Below, one piece after another: positions 12,017 through 19,290 of a stretch of DNA of 31,105 nucleotides. Under the pieces are notes generated by a model. It had not been told where the DNA came from and did no database searches. It saw nothing but the letters and a program-made list of their open reading frames with translations. The stretch's first letter is position 1. Each line of letters begins with the position of its first letter. Source of the stretch: a virus; the IMG/VR virus record IMGVR_UViG_3300044956_000800, positions 1 through 31,105 of that record; one strand, written 5' to 3'. Made by a program: the position numbers and the translations under genes.

Positions 12017-12427
12017 ATGACAATTATTGAGGCTGCAAATAAGCTGCTAGAACATTTTACAAAAAAAGATTCATTCTGCATGGAAACCGATTATATTGAT
12101 TTGATGCAGTTATCCGAAAACCCAGAAGAGAATAAAATTACTTTTATATTGGCGCTAGAAGATTTAGAAAAAAATGATATTATAAAAGGATATATCGAAA
12201 GAAAAAAAAGAATATATATATTAAAAAAACCTTTAAATTCTTTTGAGCAAAATATAAATATAGGAGGTTTTACATGCAATATGATTGCAAAAGTTATTAA
12301 TGATTTCTGCGATAAAATAAAAGATAAAAGAGATTATTGCGATTCAAAAAATATAACTGAAAAAGATATTAGAAATTTAATGTTTATTGCAACCATGCAT
12401 AGCGAAAACCAAAATAAAATAGATTAG
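12017..12427 (+). CDS. Phage protein with a winged-helix-like N terminus
   Basis: This 136-aa protein opens MTIIEAANKLLEHFTKKDSF and continues with a helix pair and a two-strand wing (LALEDLEKNDIIKGY ... KKRIYILKKP), which looks like a small winged helix. I have seen the same opening in several marine phage proteins without known function. The second half (FTCNMIAKVINDFCDKIKD) is helical with cysteines. The ATG at 12017 is set by the promoter 6 nt upstream. It could be a transcriptional regulator of the early region, but that is inference from fold and position. Confidence 0.75.
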   Translation: MTIIEAANKLLEHFTKKDSFCMETDYIDLMQLSENPEENKITFILALEDLEKNDIIKGYIERKKRIYILKKPLNSFEQNINIGGFTCNMIAKVINDFCDKIKDKRDYCDSKNITEKDIRNLMFIATMHSENQNKID

Positions 12428-12428
12428 C

Positions 12429-12457
12429 TTGACTACATAATAAATGTATTGTATAAT
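12429..12457 (+). promoter_or_regulatory. Sigma70-type promoter, leaderless for the dNMP kinase gene
   Basis: Plus strand: TTGACT (12429-12434), 17-nt spacer, TATAAT (12452-12457), 6 nt to ATG 12464. An in-frame ATG at 12449 lies within the spacer and -10 region and cannot be the start from this promoter. Confidence 0.8.
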
Positions 12458-12463
12458 TCGATA

Positions 12464-13057
12464 ATGCTTAATAAAATTATTGGCGTTTCTGGATGTGCAA
12501 GATCAGGAAAAGATACATTTTTTTCTATATTAAAAAAATATATTCCAGAAGTAGAGCAGGTGGCTTTAGCTCATGAATTAAAAAAACATTTAGATGATTT
12601 TGTAAAATCAAAAATTGGCATATCTGTATTTACGGATGAAACCAAAGATAAAAGTTTAATTCGTGGATTAATGGTGGAATATGGCAAGATTAAACGACAA
12701 CAAACAGAAGGAACTTATTGGACTTGTCTGGCTCAAAAAAAGATAAATGAAATATTAAGAAGTGATAAGATTCCAGTTATTACAGATGTAAGATATGATA
12801 TTTATCCAAAAGATGAATTCTTTTGGTTAAAAGAGCAGAATAACGGACTTTTAGTTCATATTACTCGGATGTTTGGAAGCGATGAAATTCCTCCTGCTAA
12901 TGAAGAAGAATCTATTAACAATGAAAAATTAAAAACTAAGGCTGATTACTCTATAAAATGGAATACAGTCGGGGCTTATCATACAGCTTTAAATGATTAT
13001 CATCTCAATGAAATAGTGAAAGGATTTATAAAATATTATGAAAAATTTAGAAAGTAA
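12464..13057 (+). CDS. Deoxynucleoside monophosphate kinase (T4 gp1-like)
   Basis: This 197-aa protein has a P-loop at the N terminus, GCARSGKDT (residues 10-18), the pattern of T4 gp1-type dNMP kinases. A lid and substrate region follows (LIRGLMVEYGKIKRQQTEGTYW), then ITDVRYDIYPKDE and LLVHITR. These enzymes phosphorylate several dNMPs to dNDPs, the step between dCMP deaminase / thymidylate synthesis and the triphosphates. The start at 12464 follows from the promoter. The gene overlaps the next one (sigma factor) by 20 nt. Confidence 0.88.
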   Translation: MLNKIIGVSGCARSGKDTFFSILKKYIPEVEQVALAHELKKHLDDFVKSKIGISVFTDETKDKSLIRGLMVEYGKIKRQQTEGTYWTCLAQKKINEILRSDKIPVITDVRYDIYPKDEFFWLKEQNNGLLVHITRMFGSDEIPPANEEESINNEKLKTKADYSIKWNTVGAYHTALNDYHLNEIVKGFIKYYEKFRK

Positions 13058-13640
13058 AACTGATCAACAACTTATTCGAAGAGTACAAAATAAAAATTGC
13101 GAAGAAAGTTTAAAAATATTAATCAATAGACATAGTCCTTTATGTTACAAGATATATAAAAAATATACGCCTTCCTTTAACGTAAAGAATATAGATTTAA
13201 ATGAAGTTTATCAGCAAAAAGATTATATTATATACAAGACAGTAATATCATATAAATCTAATAAGAAAGTTAAATTTTCAACATGGTTAGGAAATCAAAT
13301 TAGATATCAATGCTTAAACGCTATAAATAAAAAAGAAGATATTATTTATTTAGAGCAAAAAAAGCTTCAATTTTTAATAGATAAAAACAATACGGAAGAT
13401 AAAACTAGTAAATTAGTTGAGCTAAAGGAATATATTATAACTTTATTAGATCAGTTAAAAGATGAAAGAATATCTAAAATATTTAATATGAGATATTTTC
13501 AAAACACTTCAAGTCAAACTTGGACTAAAATTGGCAAAAAAATGAAAATGAGTACGCAAAATGCAATAAACCTCCATAATAAAGGAGTCCAAATTTTAAA
13601 AAATAAATTGACAAGTAAGGATTTGTTTGATAAAATATAA
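13038..13640 (+). CDS. Phage RNA polymerase sigma factor, sigma70 family
   Basis: This 200-aa protein has a sigma region 2-like segment from about residue 8 to 96: DQQLIRRVQ, ILINRHSPLCYKIYKKY, then KFSTWLGNQIRYQCLNAI, which is the F-T-W/Y-x4-IR-x-x2-N pattern of region 2.3-2.4. A region 4 helix-turn-helix lies near 145-195 (WTKIGKKMKMSTQNAINLHN). Regions 1.1 and 3 are absent, as in small phage and ECF-type sigmas. It would direct host RNA polymerase to phage promoters. A good candidate target is the GTGTAAWW element that replaces TTGACA/TATAAT in the right half. The ATG is inside the kinase gene. Confidence 0.82.
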   Translation: MKNLESKTDQQLIRRVQNKNCEESLKILINRHSPLCYKIYKKYTPSFNVKNIDLNEVYQQKDYIIYKTVISYKSNKKVKFSTWLGNQIRYQCLNAINKKEDIIYLEQKKLQFLIDKNNTEDKTSKLVELKEYIITLLDQLKDERISKIFNMRYFQNTSSQTWTKIGKKMKMSTQNAINLHNKGVQILKNKLTSKDLFDKI

Positions 13641-13656
13641 CAATAAGGAGAACAAA

Positions 13657-13977
13657 ATGAGCGAAAATAATAAAACTGATTGGTCAAAGCTAGAACTAGG
13701 TGCTCTTTGGAAGAGAAAGAGCGCGACCCAAACATATCTAAGTGGATATATTAAAGTCGATGAGCTTGGTACTCAAAAAGAAGTTAAAGTTATAGTCTTC
13801 TCTAATAAGAGTAAGAAGGACAATGATAAGGCTCCAGATTTTAGAGTATATCTATCTGAGCCAAAAAATACTTCTTCCGAAGCTTCAACGAAAGCTCCTG
13901 TAAATAATCAAGTAAAGCCTGTACAAAAGAAAGCGCCAGTTACTGTATCAGAATCTGAAGATGAAGATATTCTGTGA
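13657..13977 (+). CDS. DUF736-like small protein with acidic tail
   Basis: This 106-aa protein starts at ATG 13657, which has a good AGGAG 6 nt upstream; an in-frame start at 13627 lies inside the sigma gene. The first 70 residues (KLELGALWKRKSATQTYLSG, then VKVIVFSNKS and APDFRVYLSEP) follow the DUF736-like pattern 'GALWKR ... YLSGYI ... F-N ... P-D-R-Y'. The tail is proline/alanine/lysine-rich and ends with the acidic SESEDEDIL. Acidic tails of this kind are common in ssDNA-binding proteins that recruit partners, but that role is only a suggestion. Confidence 0.8.
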   Translation: MSENNKTDWSKLELGALWKRKSATQTYLSGYIKVDELGTQKEVKVIVFSNKSKKDNDKAPDFRVYLSEPKNTSSEASTKAPVNNQVKPVQKKAPVTVSESEDEDIL

Positions 13978-15062
13978 GTAAAAACTTAGCATTACATTTA
14001 CCTGTCAATGCTGTAAGTTTCGGGCAGGTTTCAGTTGGTATTCTTAGAGAATTCTATAGAAGAAAGCTGGAACCTTGCCTGTTTCTTATTGGTGATCAAG
14101 CTGATTTAAGCGTGTACAACGCGGATACTGATTTCTCTAAATGGATGCAAGATTGTTCTAACAGATCTTTAAAAGACCATAAAAGATCTAATCCAATATT
14201 TAAATTATGGCATCTGAATGGATCTTTGGAAAGTTATAGTGATAAACAAATTCTTTTGACTTTTTATGAATTAGATTCTCCCACGGCACAAGAGCTTAAC
14301 ATTATGAAGAATAATTATAAAATCCTTGTATCCTCAGAGTATACACAAAATGTATTTAAAGAAGCTGGACTAACTAACGTAGATTATATCCCTTTAGCTT
14401 TTGATAAGTATAGTTTTTTTGTAAAAAACAATAACAATATTCTAAATGACAGAATAACTTTTAATGTTGTAGGAAAATTAGAAAGAAGAAAGCATCATGC
14501 TAAAATTATTAAGTCTTGGGCAGAAAAATATGGTAATAACAAAGATTATTATTTGAATTGCTCAGTATTTAATCATTTTATTAAAATGGAAGATCAGCAA
14601 AAGCTCTTGGCAGCATTATTAGGGAATAAAAAATATTTTAATATCAATTTCTTAGGGTTTATGCCAAACAATAGTATTTATAATGACTATTTAAATAGTG
14701 GAGACATTATAGTTGGAATGAGCGGTGGAGAGGGCTGGGGTTTGCCAGAGTTTAATAGTTTATGCTTAGGAAAACATGGAGTTATTCTAAATGCTCACGC
14801 TTATAAAGGATGGGCAAATGAGCAAAATGCAACTCTTGTGAATCCTCATAGTAAAGTAGAAGCTTATGATGGTATGTTCTTTAAGAAGGGATCTCAATTT
14901 AATCAAGGGAACATTTTTGATTTTGATCACAATGATTTCTTAAAAGCTTGTGACGTAGCTATAAATAAAGTTAAATTAAATAGAGTAAATCAAAATGGTT
15001 TAGATCTTCAGAAAAAATTTACATTTGAAAAAATGGTAGATAATATACTTAATTATGCCTGA
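13974..15062 (+). CDS. Glycosyltransferase, GT4/GT1-like (GT-B fold)
   Basis: This 362-aa protein starts at GTG overlapping the previous stop (GTGA). The N-terminal half has an opening strand ALHLPVNAVSFGQVSVGI and the middle LVSSEYTQNVFKEAGLTNV, typical of the acceptor domain. The C-terminal half starts TFNVVGKLERRKHHAKIIKSW and contains the donor-binding block MSGGEGWGLPEFNSLCLGKH, with the two glutamates of the E-x-E motif, and a final helix TFEKMVDNIL. It probably transfers a sugar from a nucleotide-sugar to phage DNA, a virion protein or the host surface; the acceptor cannot be told from sequence. Confidence 0.85.
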   Translation: MSKNLALHLPVNAVSFGQVSVGILREFYRRKLEPCLFLIGDQADLSVYNADTDFSKWMQDCSNRSLKDHKRSNPIFKLWHLNGSLESYSDKQILLTFYELDSPTAQELNIMKNNYKILVSSEYTQNVFKEAGLTNVDYIPLAFDKYSFFVKNNNNILNDRITFNVVGKLERRKHHAKIIKSWAEKYGNNKDYYLNCSVFNHFIKMEDQQKLLAALLGNKKYFNINFLGFMPNNSIYNDYLNSGDIIVGMSGGEGWGLPEFNSLCLGKHGVILNAHAYKGWANEQNATLVNPHSKVEAYDGMFFKKGSQFNQGNIFDFDHNDFLKACDVAINKVKLNRVNQNGLDLQKKFTFEKMVDNILNYA

Positions 15063-15405
15063 GTATTTATACCAACATCCGTCTACAGAAGAGATTAAAA
15101 GTCTCATACAAAGCATTCACGATAAACATGAATATGTAGATTCTAATGGTATAAAATGGAATAGAATTTTTACTATACCTCAAATGGGGGTAGATACAAA
15201 AATGGATGCTAGTACAGATTCAAGAACTTTTACAGAAAAAACTAAAAATAAAAAAGGTTGTTTAGGCGATCTATTTGATCAAAGTAAAGAATTATCAGAA
15301 GCTAGGAAAAAGATGTACGGAAAAGACCCAGTCAAAAAGAAATATTGGGATGACTGGAGCAAAAAACGTAAAGGTAAGAAACATCCAGAGATGTTTAAAG
15401 ATTAA
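15055..15405 (+). CDS. Conserved phage protein (FmdB-like N terminus)
   Basis: This 116-aa protein begins MPEYLYQHPSTEEIKSLIQS, similar to the start of FmdB-type putative regulatory proteins but without their zinc-ribbon cysteines; only one Cys is present. The second half, KNKKGCLGDLFDQSKELSEA and a tail KKRKGKKHPEMFKD, matches a group of phage proteins I recall with 'GDL-D-S-ELS-R ... DPVK'. Function is unknown. It overlaps the glycosyltransferase gene by 8 nt and is the last gene of the rightward unit. It ends 2 nt from the convergent gene without an obvious terminator. Confidence 0.75.
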   Translation: MPEYLYQHPSTEEIKSLIQSIHDKHEYVDSNGIKWNRIFTIPQMGVDTKMDASTDSRTFTEKTKNKKGCLGDLFDQSKELSEARKKMYGKDPVKKKYWDDWSKKRKGKKHPEMFKD

Positions 15406-15407
15406 AT

Positions 15408-15671
15408 TTAAACAAATTTTAAATCTAGTTCTAGCTTACCTACTGCTTGTCCTCTATCAAATCTTTTGATAAAATTTGTTCCTTCTTTTGAGATTTCAGC
15501 ATGATAAGATTTGCCATTCTTAAGACTAATCTTAATGTGATCTGCTAAAACAGAAACAGTTTTTAGATTACGAATATTGTCTTTAAGAGAACGAGCTATT
15601 GCACAATTTTCTGGATTAGCTAATTCGCCTTCTTTAATATTCTTATTTGTTACTTTGATTTGTTTATTCAT
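15408..15671 (-). CDS. Conserved small phage protein, 87 aa (ENCAIARSL motif)
   Basis: The protein contains IKEGELANPENCAIARSLKD, then a beta-rich C terminus. Similar short phage proteins carry an NCPIALAL-type motif; no function is known. Its start overlaps the stop of the 212-aa gene (TAATG) and is preceded by AGGAGGT, a full Shine-Dalgarno embedded in the last codons of that gene. This shows that the phage also uses ordinary ribosome sites inside operons. Confidence 0.75.
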   Translation of the reverse strand: MNKQIKVTNKNIKEGELANPENCAIARSLKDNIRNLKTVSVLADHIKISLKNGKSYHAEISKEGTNFIKRFDRGQAVGKLELDLKFV

Positions 15672-16309
15672 TATTTTACCTCCTCTATTTTATACTCATA
15701 GTTATCATTGTCTTCTGTTGCCCATTTTGGGCAATTTTCTACAGTATAAATCTGACTATTAACTTTACGTTCAATTAGATTATGACCTTGTTTAGTTACA
15801 TAATTTGGATCGTATACTTTTATTCTATTGTTAGGCTGAATTGCGAAATTACCATTATCTAGTTGTATAACATGTCCGCATTTATGTTGCCCAGGATTTT
15901 CACTAAATCCAAAATTAAGCTCGTTAAAATCACTATGCGCCCAATCAAGAGTAAATAAATAAATTCCTAAATATTCTTTACCCGTCCTCGCTAAAAATTT
16001 AATTTTTTTATTTTGAAGCAGCGAGAATTTTGTTACAGAGATATGATAACTGAAGCTGTCCCATAGCTGTAGCTCATGCAAATCTTGCTCTGGTATTTCT
16101 TCTTGTGTGCAAAATGCACTAATTGGTGCATGCCACCAAATGCCACCATCTTCCATTAAAAAATTAAAAAGTGGAGCCTGACTTGGCAAACTTGTAACTC
16201 CAAAAACTAAACAAGAAAAATATTTATCATGTGAGTCTTTTTGATTTCTTAGATAGTTTCCTCTAACGAAACATTCTATTGGCGGTATATTTGCGTTTAA
16301 AAATGCCAT
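15671..16309 (-). CDS. Conserved phage protein of unknown function, 212 aa
   Basis: The start is ATG 16309 (MAFLNANIPPIECFVRGNYL); an upstream TTG at 16315 is less likely. The protein has a beta-rich central part with DGGIWWHAPISAFC, LWDSFSYHISVTKF and AHSDFNELNFGFSENPGQHK, and a C terminus with FAIQPNNRIKVYDPNY. I have seen this type in marine phages, always without a role. It shares an operon with the 87-aa protein and faces phoH across a 56-bp divergent promoter region. A GTGTAAAT element on the minus strand lies 17 nt before its start. Confidence 0.75.
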   Translation of the reverse strand: MAFLNANIPPIECFVRGNYLRNQKDSHDKYFSCLVFGVTSLPSQAPLFNFLMEDGGIWWHAPISAFCTQEEIPEQDLHELQLWDSFSYHISVTKFSLLQNKKIKFLARTGKEYLGIYLFTLDWAHSDFNELNFGFSENPGQHKCGHVIQLDNGNFAIQPNNRIKVYDPNYVTKQGHNLIERKVNSQIYTVENCPKWATEDNDNYEYKIEEVK

Positions 16310-16316
16310 CTTCAAA

Positions 16317-16326
16317 TTATTTACAC
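16317..16326 (-). promoter_or_regulatory. GTGTAAWW element (putative phage-type promoter) for the 212-aa gene
   Basis: Minus strand GTGTAAATAA starts at 16326, 17 nt before ATG 16309. It is one of eight similar elements upstream of genes in the right half of the window. Confidence 0.45.
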
Positions 16327-16341
16327 ATTATTTGATATCCA

Positions 16342-16351
16342 GTGTAATTAT
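16342..16351 (+). promoter_or_regulatory. GTGTAAWW element / TTTACA-N17-TGTAAT promoter for phoH
   Basis: GTGTAATTAT begins 24 nt before ATG 16366. The site also reads as TTTACA (16320-16325), 17-nt spacer, TGTAAT (16343-16348), so it may be served by host sigma70 as well as by a phage sigma. The expected leader is about 10 nt. Confidence 0.5.
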
Positions 16352-16365
16352 AAACGTAAGATTTA

Positions 16366-17109
16366 ATGTCTAAAAAACACAAGCAAAAGTCACAAGATAA
16401 ATCACCAGTAGTTCCTCAAAGAGACAAAATTGAAGGCTTTTTAGATATTCGTGAACTGCAATGGACAGACAATCAAAAAAAATTCATAGAATTAATACAA
16501 AATAAAGAGACGAAAATTGTATTCTGTAAAGGCCCAGCAGGAACAGCTAAAAGTTTATTATCTGTATATTCTGCTCTAAAAGCTCTTAATGAAAAAAAAA
16601 TAGGCGAGATATTCTATATTCGTAATCCTGTAGAAAGTTCTACCCATAATCTTGGATTTTTAAAAGGCGATTTACATAGTAAGTTAGATCCTTATTTACA
16701 GCCATTAATGGATAAATTGCATGAATTATTACCTAAATCTCAAGTAGAAAGATTATTAAAAGAGGAAAGAGTAAAAGGATTACCAGTAGGGTTTCTTCGT
16801 GGATTGAGTATTAATGCTAGTTATATTATATGTGATGAAGCTCAAAATTTGAGTATACATGATCTTCTTCTTATTACTACTAGAATGGGTAGATTTAGTA
16901 AACTTATATTAATTGGCGATATTAGACAGTCAGACATTAAAAATAGTGGTTTTGAAAATGTATATAATTTATTTGAAGATAAAAAAAGCAAAGACAAAGG
17001 TATTCATACATTTAAATTTGGGGCAGATGATATTATGAGAAATAATGTACTGGCTTATATTATTGAAAAATTTGAAGAATTATCTGCTAAAACCAATACA
17101 CGTAAATAA
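16366..17109 (+). CDS. phoH: PhoH-like ATPase
   Basis: This 247-aa protein is a single-domain PhoH. Walker A is GPAGTAKS (residues 56-63), Walker B YIICDEAQN (153-161), with sensor motif ILIGDIRQSD and the family-specific IRNPVESS and GFLKGD blocks. PhoH proteins are RNA-linked ATPases of unclear function and are widespread in marine phages. The N-terminal 20 residues are basic and variable. It opens the rightward packaging region but is separated from the zinc-ribbon gene by 46 nt with a possible promoter. Confidence 0.93.
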   Translation: MSKKHKQKSQDKSPVVPQRDKIEGFLDIRELQWTDNQKKFIELIQNKETKIVFCKGPAGTAKSLLSVYSALKALNEKKIGEIFYIRNPVESSTHNLGFLKGDLHSKLDPYLQPLMDKLHELLPKSQVERLLKEERVKGLPVGFLRGLSINASYIICDEAQNLSIHDLLLITTRMGRFSKLILIGDIRQSDIKNSGFENVYNLFEDKKSKDKGIHTFKFGADDIMRNNVLAYIIEKFEELSAKTNTRK

Positions 17110-17119
17110 AGATTAAAAT

Positions 17120-17148
17120 TAGAAAAAAGTATATTTAAAATATATAAT
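17120..17148 (+). promoter_or_regulatory. Possible leaderless promoter for the zinc-ribbon gene
   Basis: TATAAT (17143-17148) ends 7 nt before ATG 17156; the -35 position reads TAGAAA, a poor match. It fits the leaderless layout only in its -10 and spacing. Confidence 0.4.
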
Positions 17149-17155
17149 TTTATAT

Positions 17156-17539
17156 ATGCCAAAAGTATATTGTAGTAATTGTGGAAACGCTATACAATAC
17201 AGCGATATTAAACCTAATTTTTGTCAAAAATGTGGAGCAAATTTAGCTTCTGGTAAAGTCCAAATCGCTGCACAACCACAAATAGAAATTATTCAAGAGT
17301 CTAAGCCAAGATTAAATAATCTAAATTGGGATATAGAAATACAAAAACCAAAAGGCGAAAAATTAAAAGATTTAGCCAAAGGTGAAAAAACAAATATTGA
17401 TCGCAGATTTGTAGAAGAAAATATTTCAAAAGAAGAATTTTTAAAACAATTTCAAAAAGAAGCAGGTACTTTGCGCAAAGGTAATCAAAATTACCAAGCT
17501 TCTGATGATGGTTACGATGAAGAACCAGAAGATGCGTGA
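17156..17539 (+). CDS. Zinc-ribbon protein, 127 aa
   Basis: The N terminus carries a classic zinc ribbon: YCSNCG (C6, C9) and FCQKCG (C23, C26). The rest is polar and probably flexible: residues 60-95 are lysine-rich (EIQKPKGEKLKDLAKGEK), and the end is acidic (DDGYDEEPEDA). The stop overlaps the GTG start of the next gene, a sigma-like protein with its own cysteine cluster, so the two may function together in transcription. No family beyond the ribbon is recognised. Confidence 0.75.
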   Translation: MPKVYCSNCGNAIQYSDIKPNFCQKCGANLASGKVQIAAQPQIEIIQESKPRLNNLNWDIEIQKPKGEKLKDLAKGEKTNIDRRFVEENISKEEFLKQFQKEAGTLRKGNQNYQASDDGYDEEPEDA

Positions 17540-18213
17540 AAAAACCAACATTTGAAAATAAATTTAACGAAATAAATACTGAAATCTACAAGCGAAAGCA
17601 TAAGTGGAATTTAACTTCGCTTGCTTGGATGGATTTTGATGATGTAGCTCAAATACTTAGAATCCATATTCACAAAAAATGGAATATGTATAATCCAGAA
17701 CAGCCACTTGCTCCTTGGATCAATAGAATTGTTAGTAATCAGATTAAAAATCTTATTCGTAATAATTATGGAAATTATTCTCGTCCATGCTTAAAATGTG
17801 CAGCAGCTGAAGATGAAGAACATTGTAATATTTATGGTAAACAGTGTAACTCTTGTCCACTTTATGCCTCTTGGGAAAAAAATAAAAAAAATGCTCATGA
17901 CACAAAGCTACCTCTTGCATTAGAAAATCATATAAAAGAAGTTTATGAAATGCAAGATGGTAAAATCAATATAGAAGAAAGCGCAAAAAATATACATCAA
18001 AAAATGCAACAAGTCTTAAAACCAACCGAATGGAAAGTCTACAAACTATTATATATTGAACATAGAGATGAAGATCAAGTTGCTGCTAGCATGGGTTATA
18101 AAACAAATGAAAAGAATAGGGCTCCTGGATACAAACAAGTACAAAACATTAAAAAAGCTATAATGATTAAAGTTAAAAAATATATTTATGGCGATGAGAT
18201 AGATATTCGATGA
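17536..18213 (+). CDS. Sigma70-like transcription factor with inserted zinc-binding loop
   Basis: This 225-aa protein has a GTG start in a GTGA overlap. Residues 30-78 resemble sigma region 2 (DFDDVAQILRIHIHKKWNMY ... APWINRIVSNQIKNLIRNNY). Directly after it comes a cysteine cluster C85-x2-C88-x8-C97-x6-C104-x2-C107, which should bind zinc. The C terminus (residues 155-220) looks like region 4: a helix starting KPTEWKVYKLLYIEHRDEDQ, then VAASMGYK and a basic helix. This would be a second phage sigma, or a sigma-like co-activator comparable to T4 gp55 with gp33. It sits just before the packaging genes, which suits control of late transcription. Confidence 0.7.
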   Translation: MKKPTFENKFNEINTEIYKRKHKWNLTSLAWMDFDDVAQILRIHIHKKWNMYNPEQPLAPWINRIVSNQIKNLIRNNYGNYSRPCLKCAAAEDEEHCNIYGKQCNSCPLYASWEKNKKNAHDTKLPLALENHIKEVYEMQDGKINIEESAKNIHQKMQQVLKPTEWKVYKLLYIEHRDEDQVAASMGYKTNEKNRAPGYKQVQNIKKAIMIKVKKYIYGDEIDIR

Positions 18214-19289
18214 ACGATATAATCTTAACAGACGAGCATAAAAAGAAAATTCTTGATGAATGGAACTCTAGACCTTCTGATCCTCCTTCTCTTGCAGAAT
18301 TAACTAAATTAATATTTGGCGAAGGATTTGATGGCAGAAGTCAGCAAGGCAAATTAATTAAAAATTATCTTGCTTCAAGACAAATTGTTCCAAAGAAAAG
18401 CCACGAATATGAACCCAAGGGATTAATAGATTTAACAGAAGAACAAAAAGAATATATAAGCAATAATTGTCCTACAATGACTGCTGTAGAAATGGCAAGA
18501 ATAATATTTAAGAATAATGATCTTACAAATCTAAATCAAGAAACAAGGACCGTAGGCGAATATATTAAAACTTTAGATTCTAAAATAGTATATTCTAATC
18601 CTAATGAAATCCCAGAAGGAGACTATAAGCCTCCAACAACTCAAAATAGATGTTTAGCGAGAATTAATAGATATGTTCATGAAGGTATTGATGAATCTAA
18701 ATTAACTGGAAAACAAAAAAGAGATATACAATCTTTAATCGGATATCTTCATACATATCGCTTTTTGCATCAAATTAATACATATCAAGATGAGAGTGAA
18801 AGAGAACTATTTGAAAGTAGCTTTATAAGATATACTTTTGATAAAAATGATCTTACTCAAGAGGAAGTAGATCAGTATATTGTTCTTGCTACGGAGGTGG
18901 TTATATCATCTAATATACAAGAAACAATCCAAGCTCTTCAATTACAGCTTGATCAAACTGTAGAGTCTGGAGATAAAATTTCAATGTCTCTTGTAGAAGC
19001 TATTAGTACTGCTCGAAATGAATATAATCAATCTGTTACTAGACAACAGAAACTTTTAAGTGATCTTAAAGTAAAACGAAGCGAAAGATTAAGTAAGCAA
19101 GTAAAAGAAAATGCATCAATATTAAATCTTGTTGAAATTTGGAAAGAAGAAGAAAGTAGAAAAGAAATGATCCGATTAGCAGAGATGCGTAAAGAATTAC
19201 TTGCTAAAGAAGTGGAAAGACTAAGCACCATAGATGAAATTAAAGCTAGAATTATGGGTATATCTAAGGATGAAGTCTTGAACGGATGA
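18210..19289 (+). CDS. Putative small terminase subunit (by position), helical
   Basis: This 359-aa protein has two similar N-terminal modules, residues about 5-55 (LTDEHKKKILDEWNSRPSDP) and 73-120 (LTEEQKEYISNNCPTMTAVE). Each looks like a helix-turn-helix with L-T-x-E/D-x-K followed by an A-x-L/M-A-R/K-I-F segment. Residues 235-350 form a long coiled coil rich in Glu, Lys, Arg and Gln. Repeated HTH units plus a coiled coil, directly upstream of the nuclease and large terminase, suggest a DNA-recognition subunit of packaging. The family is not recognised by sequence, and it is larger than T4 gp16 (about 164 aa). Start ATG overlaps the preceding stop (ATGA). Confidence 0.6.
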   Translation: MNDIILTDEHKKKILDEWNSRPSDPPSLAELTKLIFGEGFDGRSQQGKLIKNYLASRQIVPKKSHEYEPKGLIDLTEEQKEYISNNCPTMTAVEMARIIFKNNDLTNLNQETRTVGEYIKTLDSKIVYSNPNEIPEGDYKPPTTQNRCLARINRYVHEGIDESKLTGKQKRDIQSLIGYLHTYRFLHQINTYQDESERELFESSFIRYTFDKNDLTQEEVDQYIVLATEVVISSNIQETIQALQLQLDQTVESGDKISMSLVEAISTARNEYNQSVTRQQKLLSDLKVKRSERLSKQVKENASILNLVEIWKEEESRKEMIRLAEMRKELLAKEVERLSTIDEIKARIMGISKDEVLNG

Positions 19290-19290
19290 A

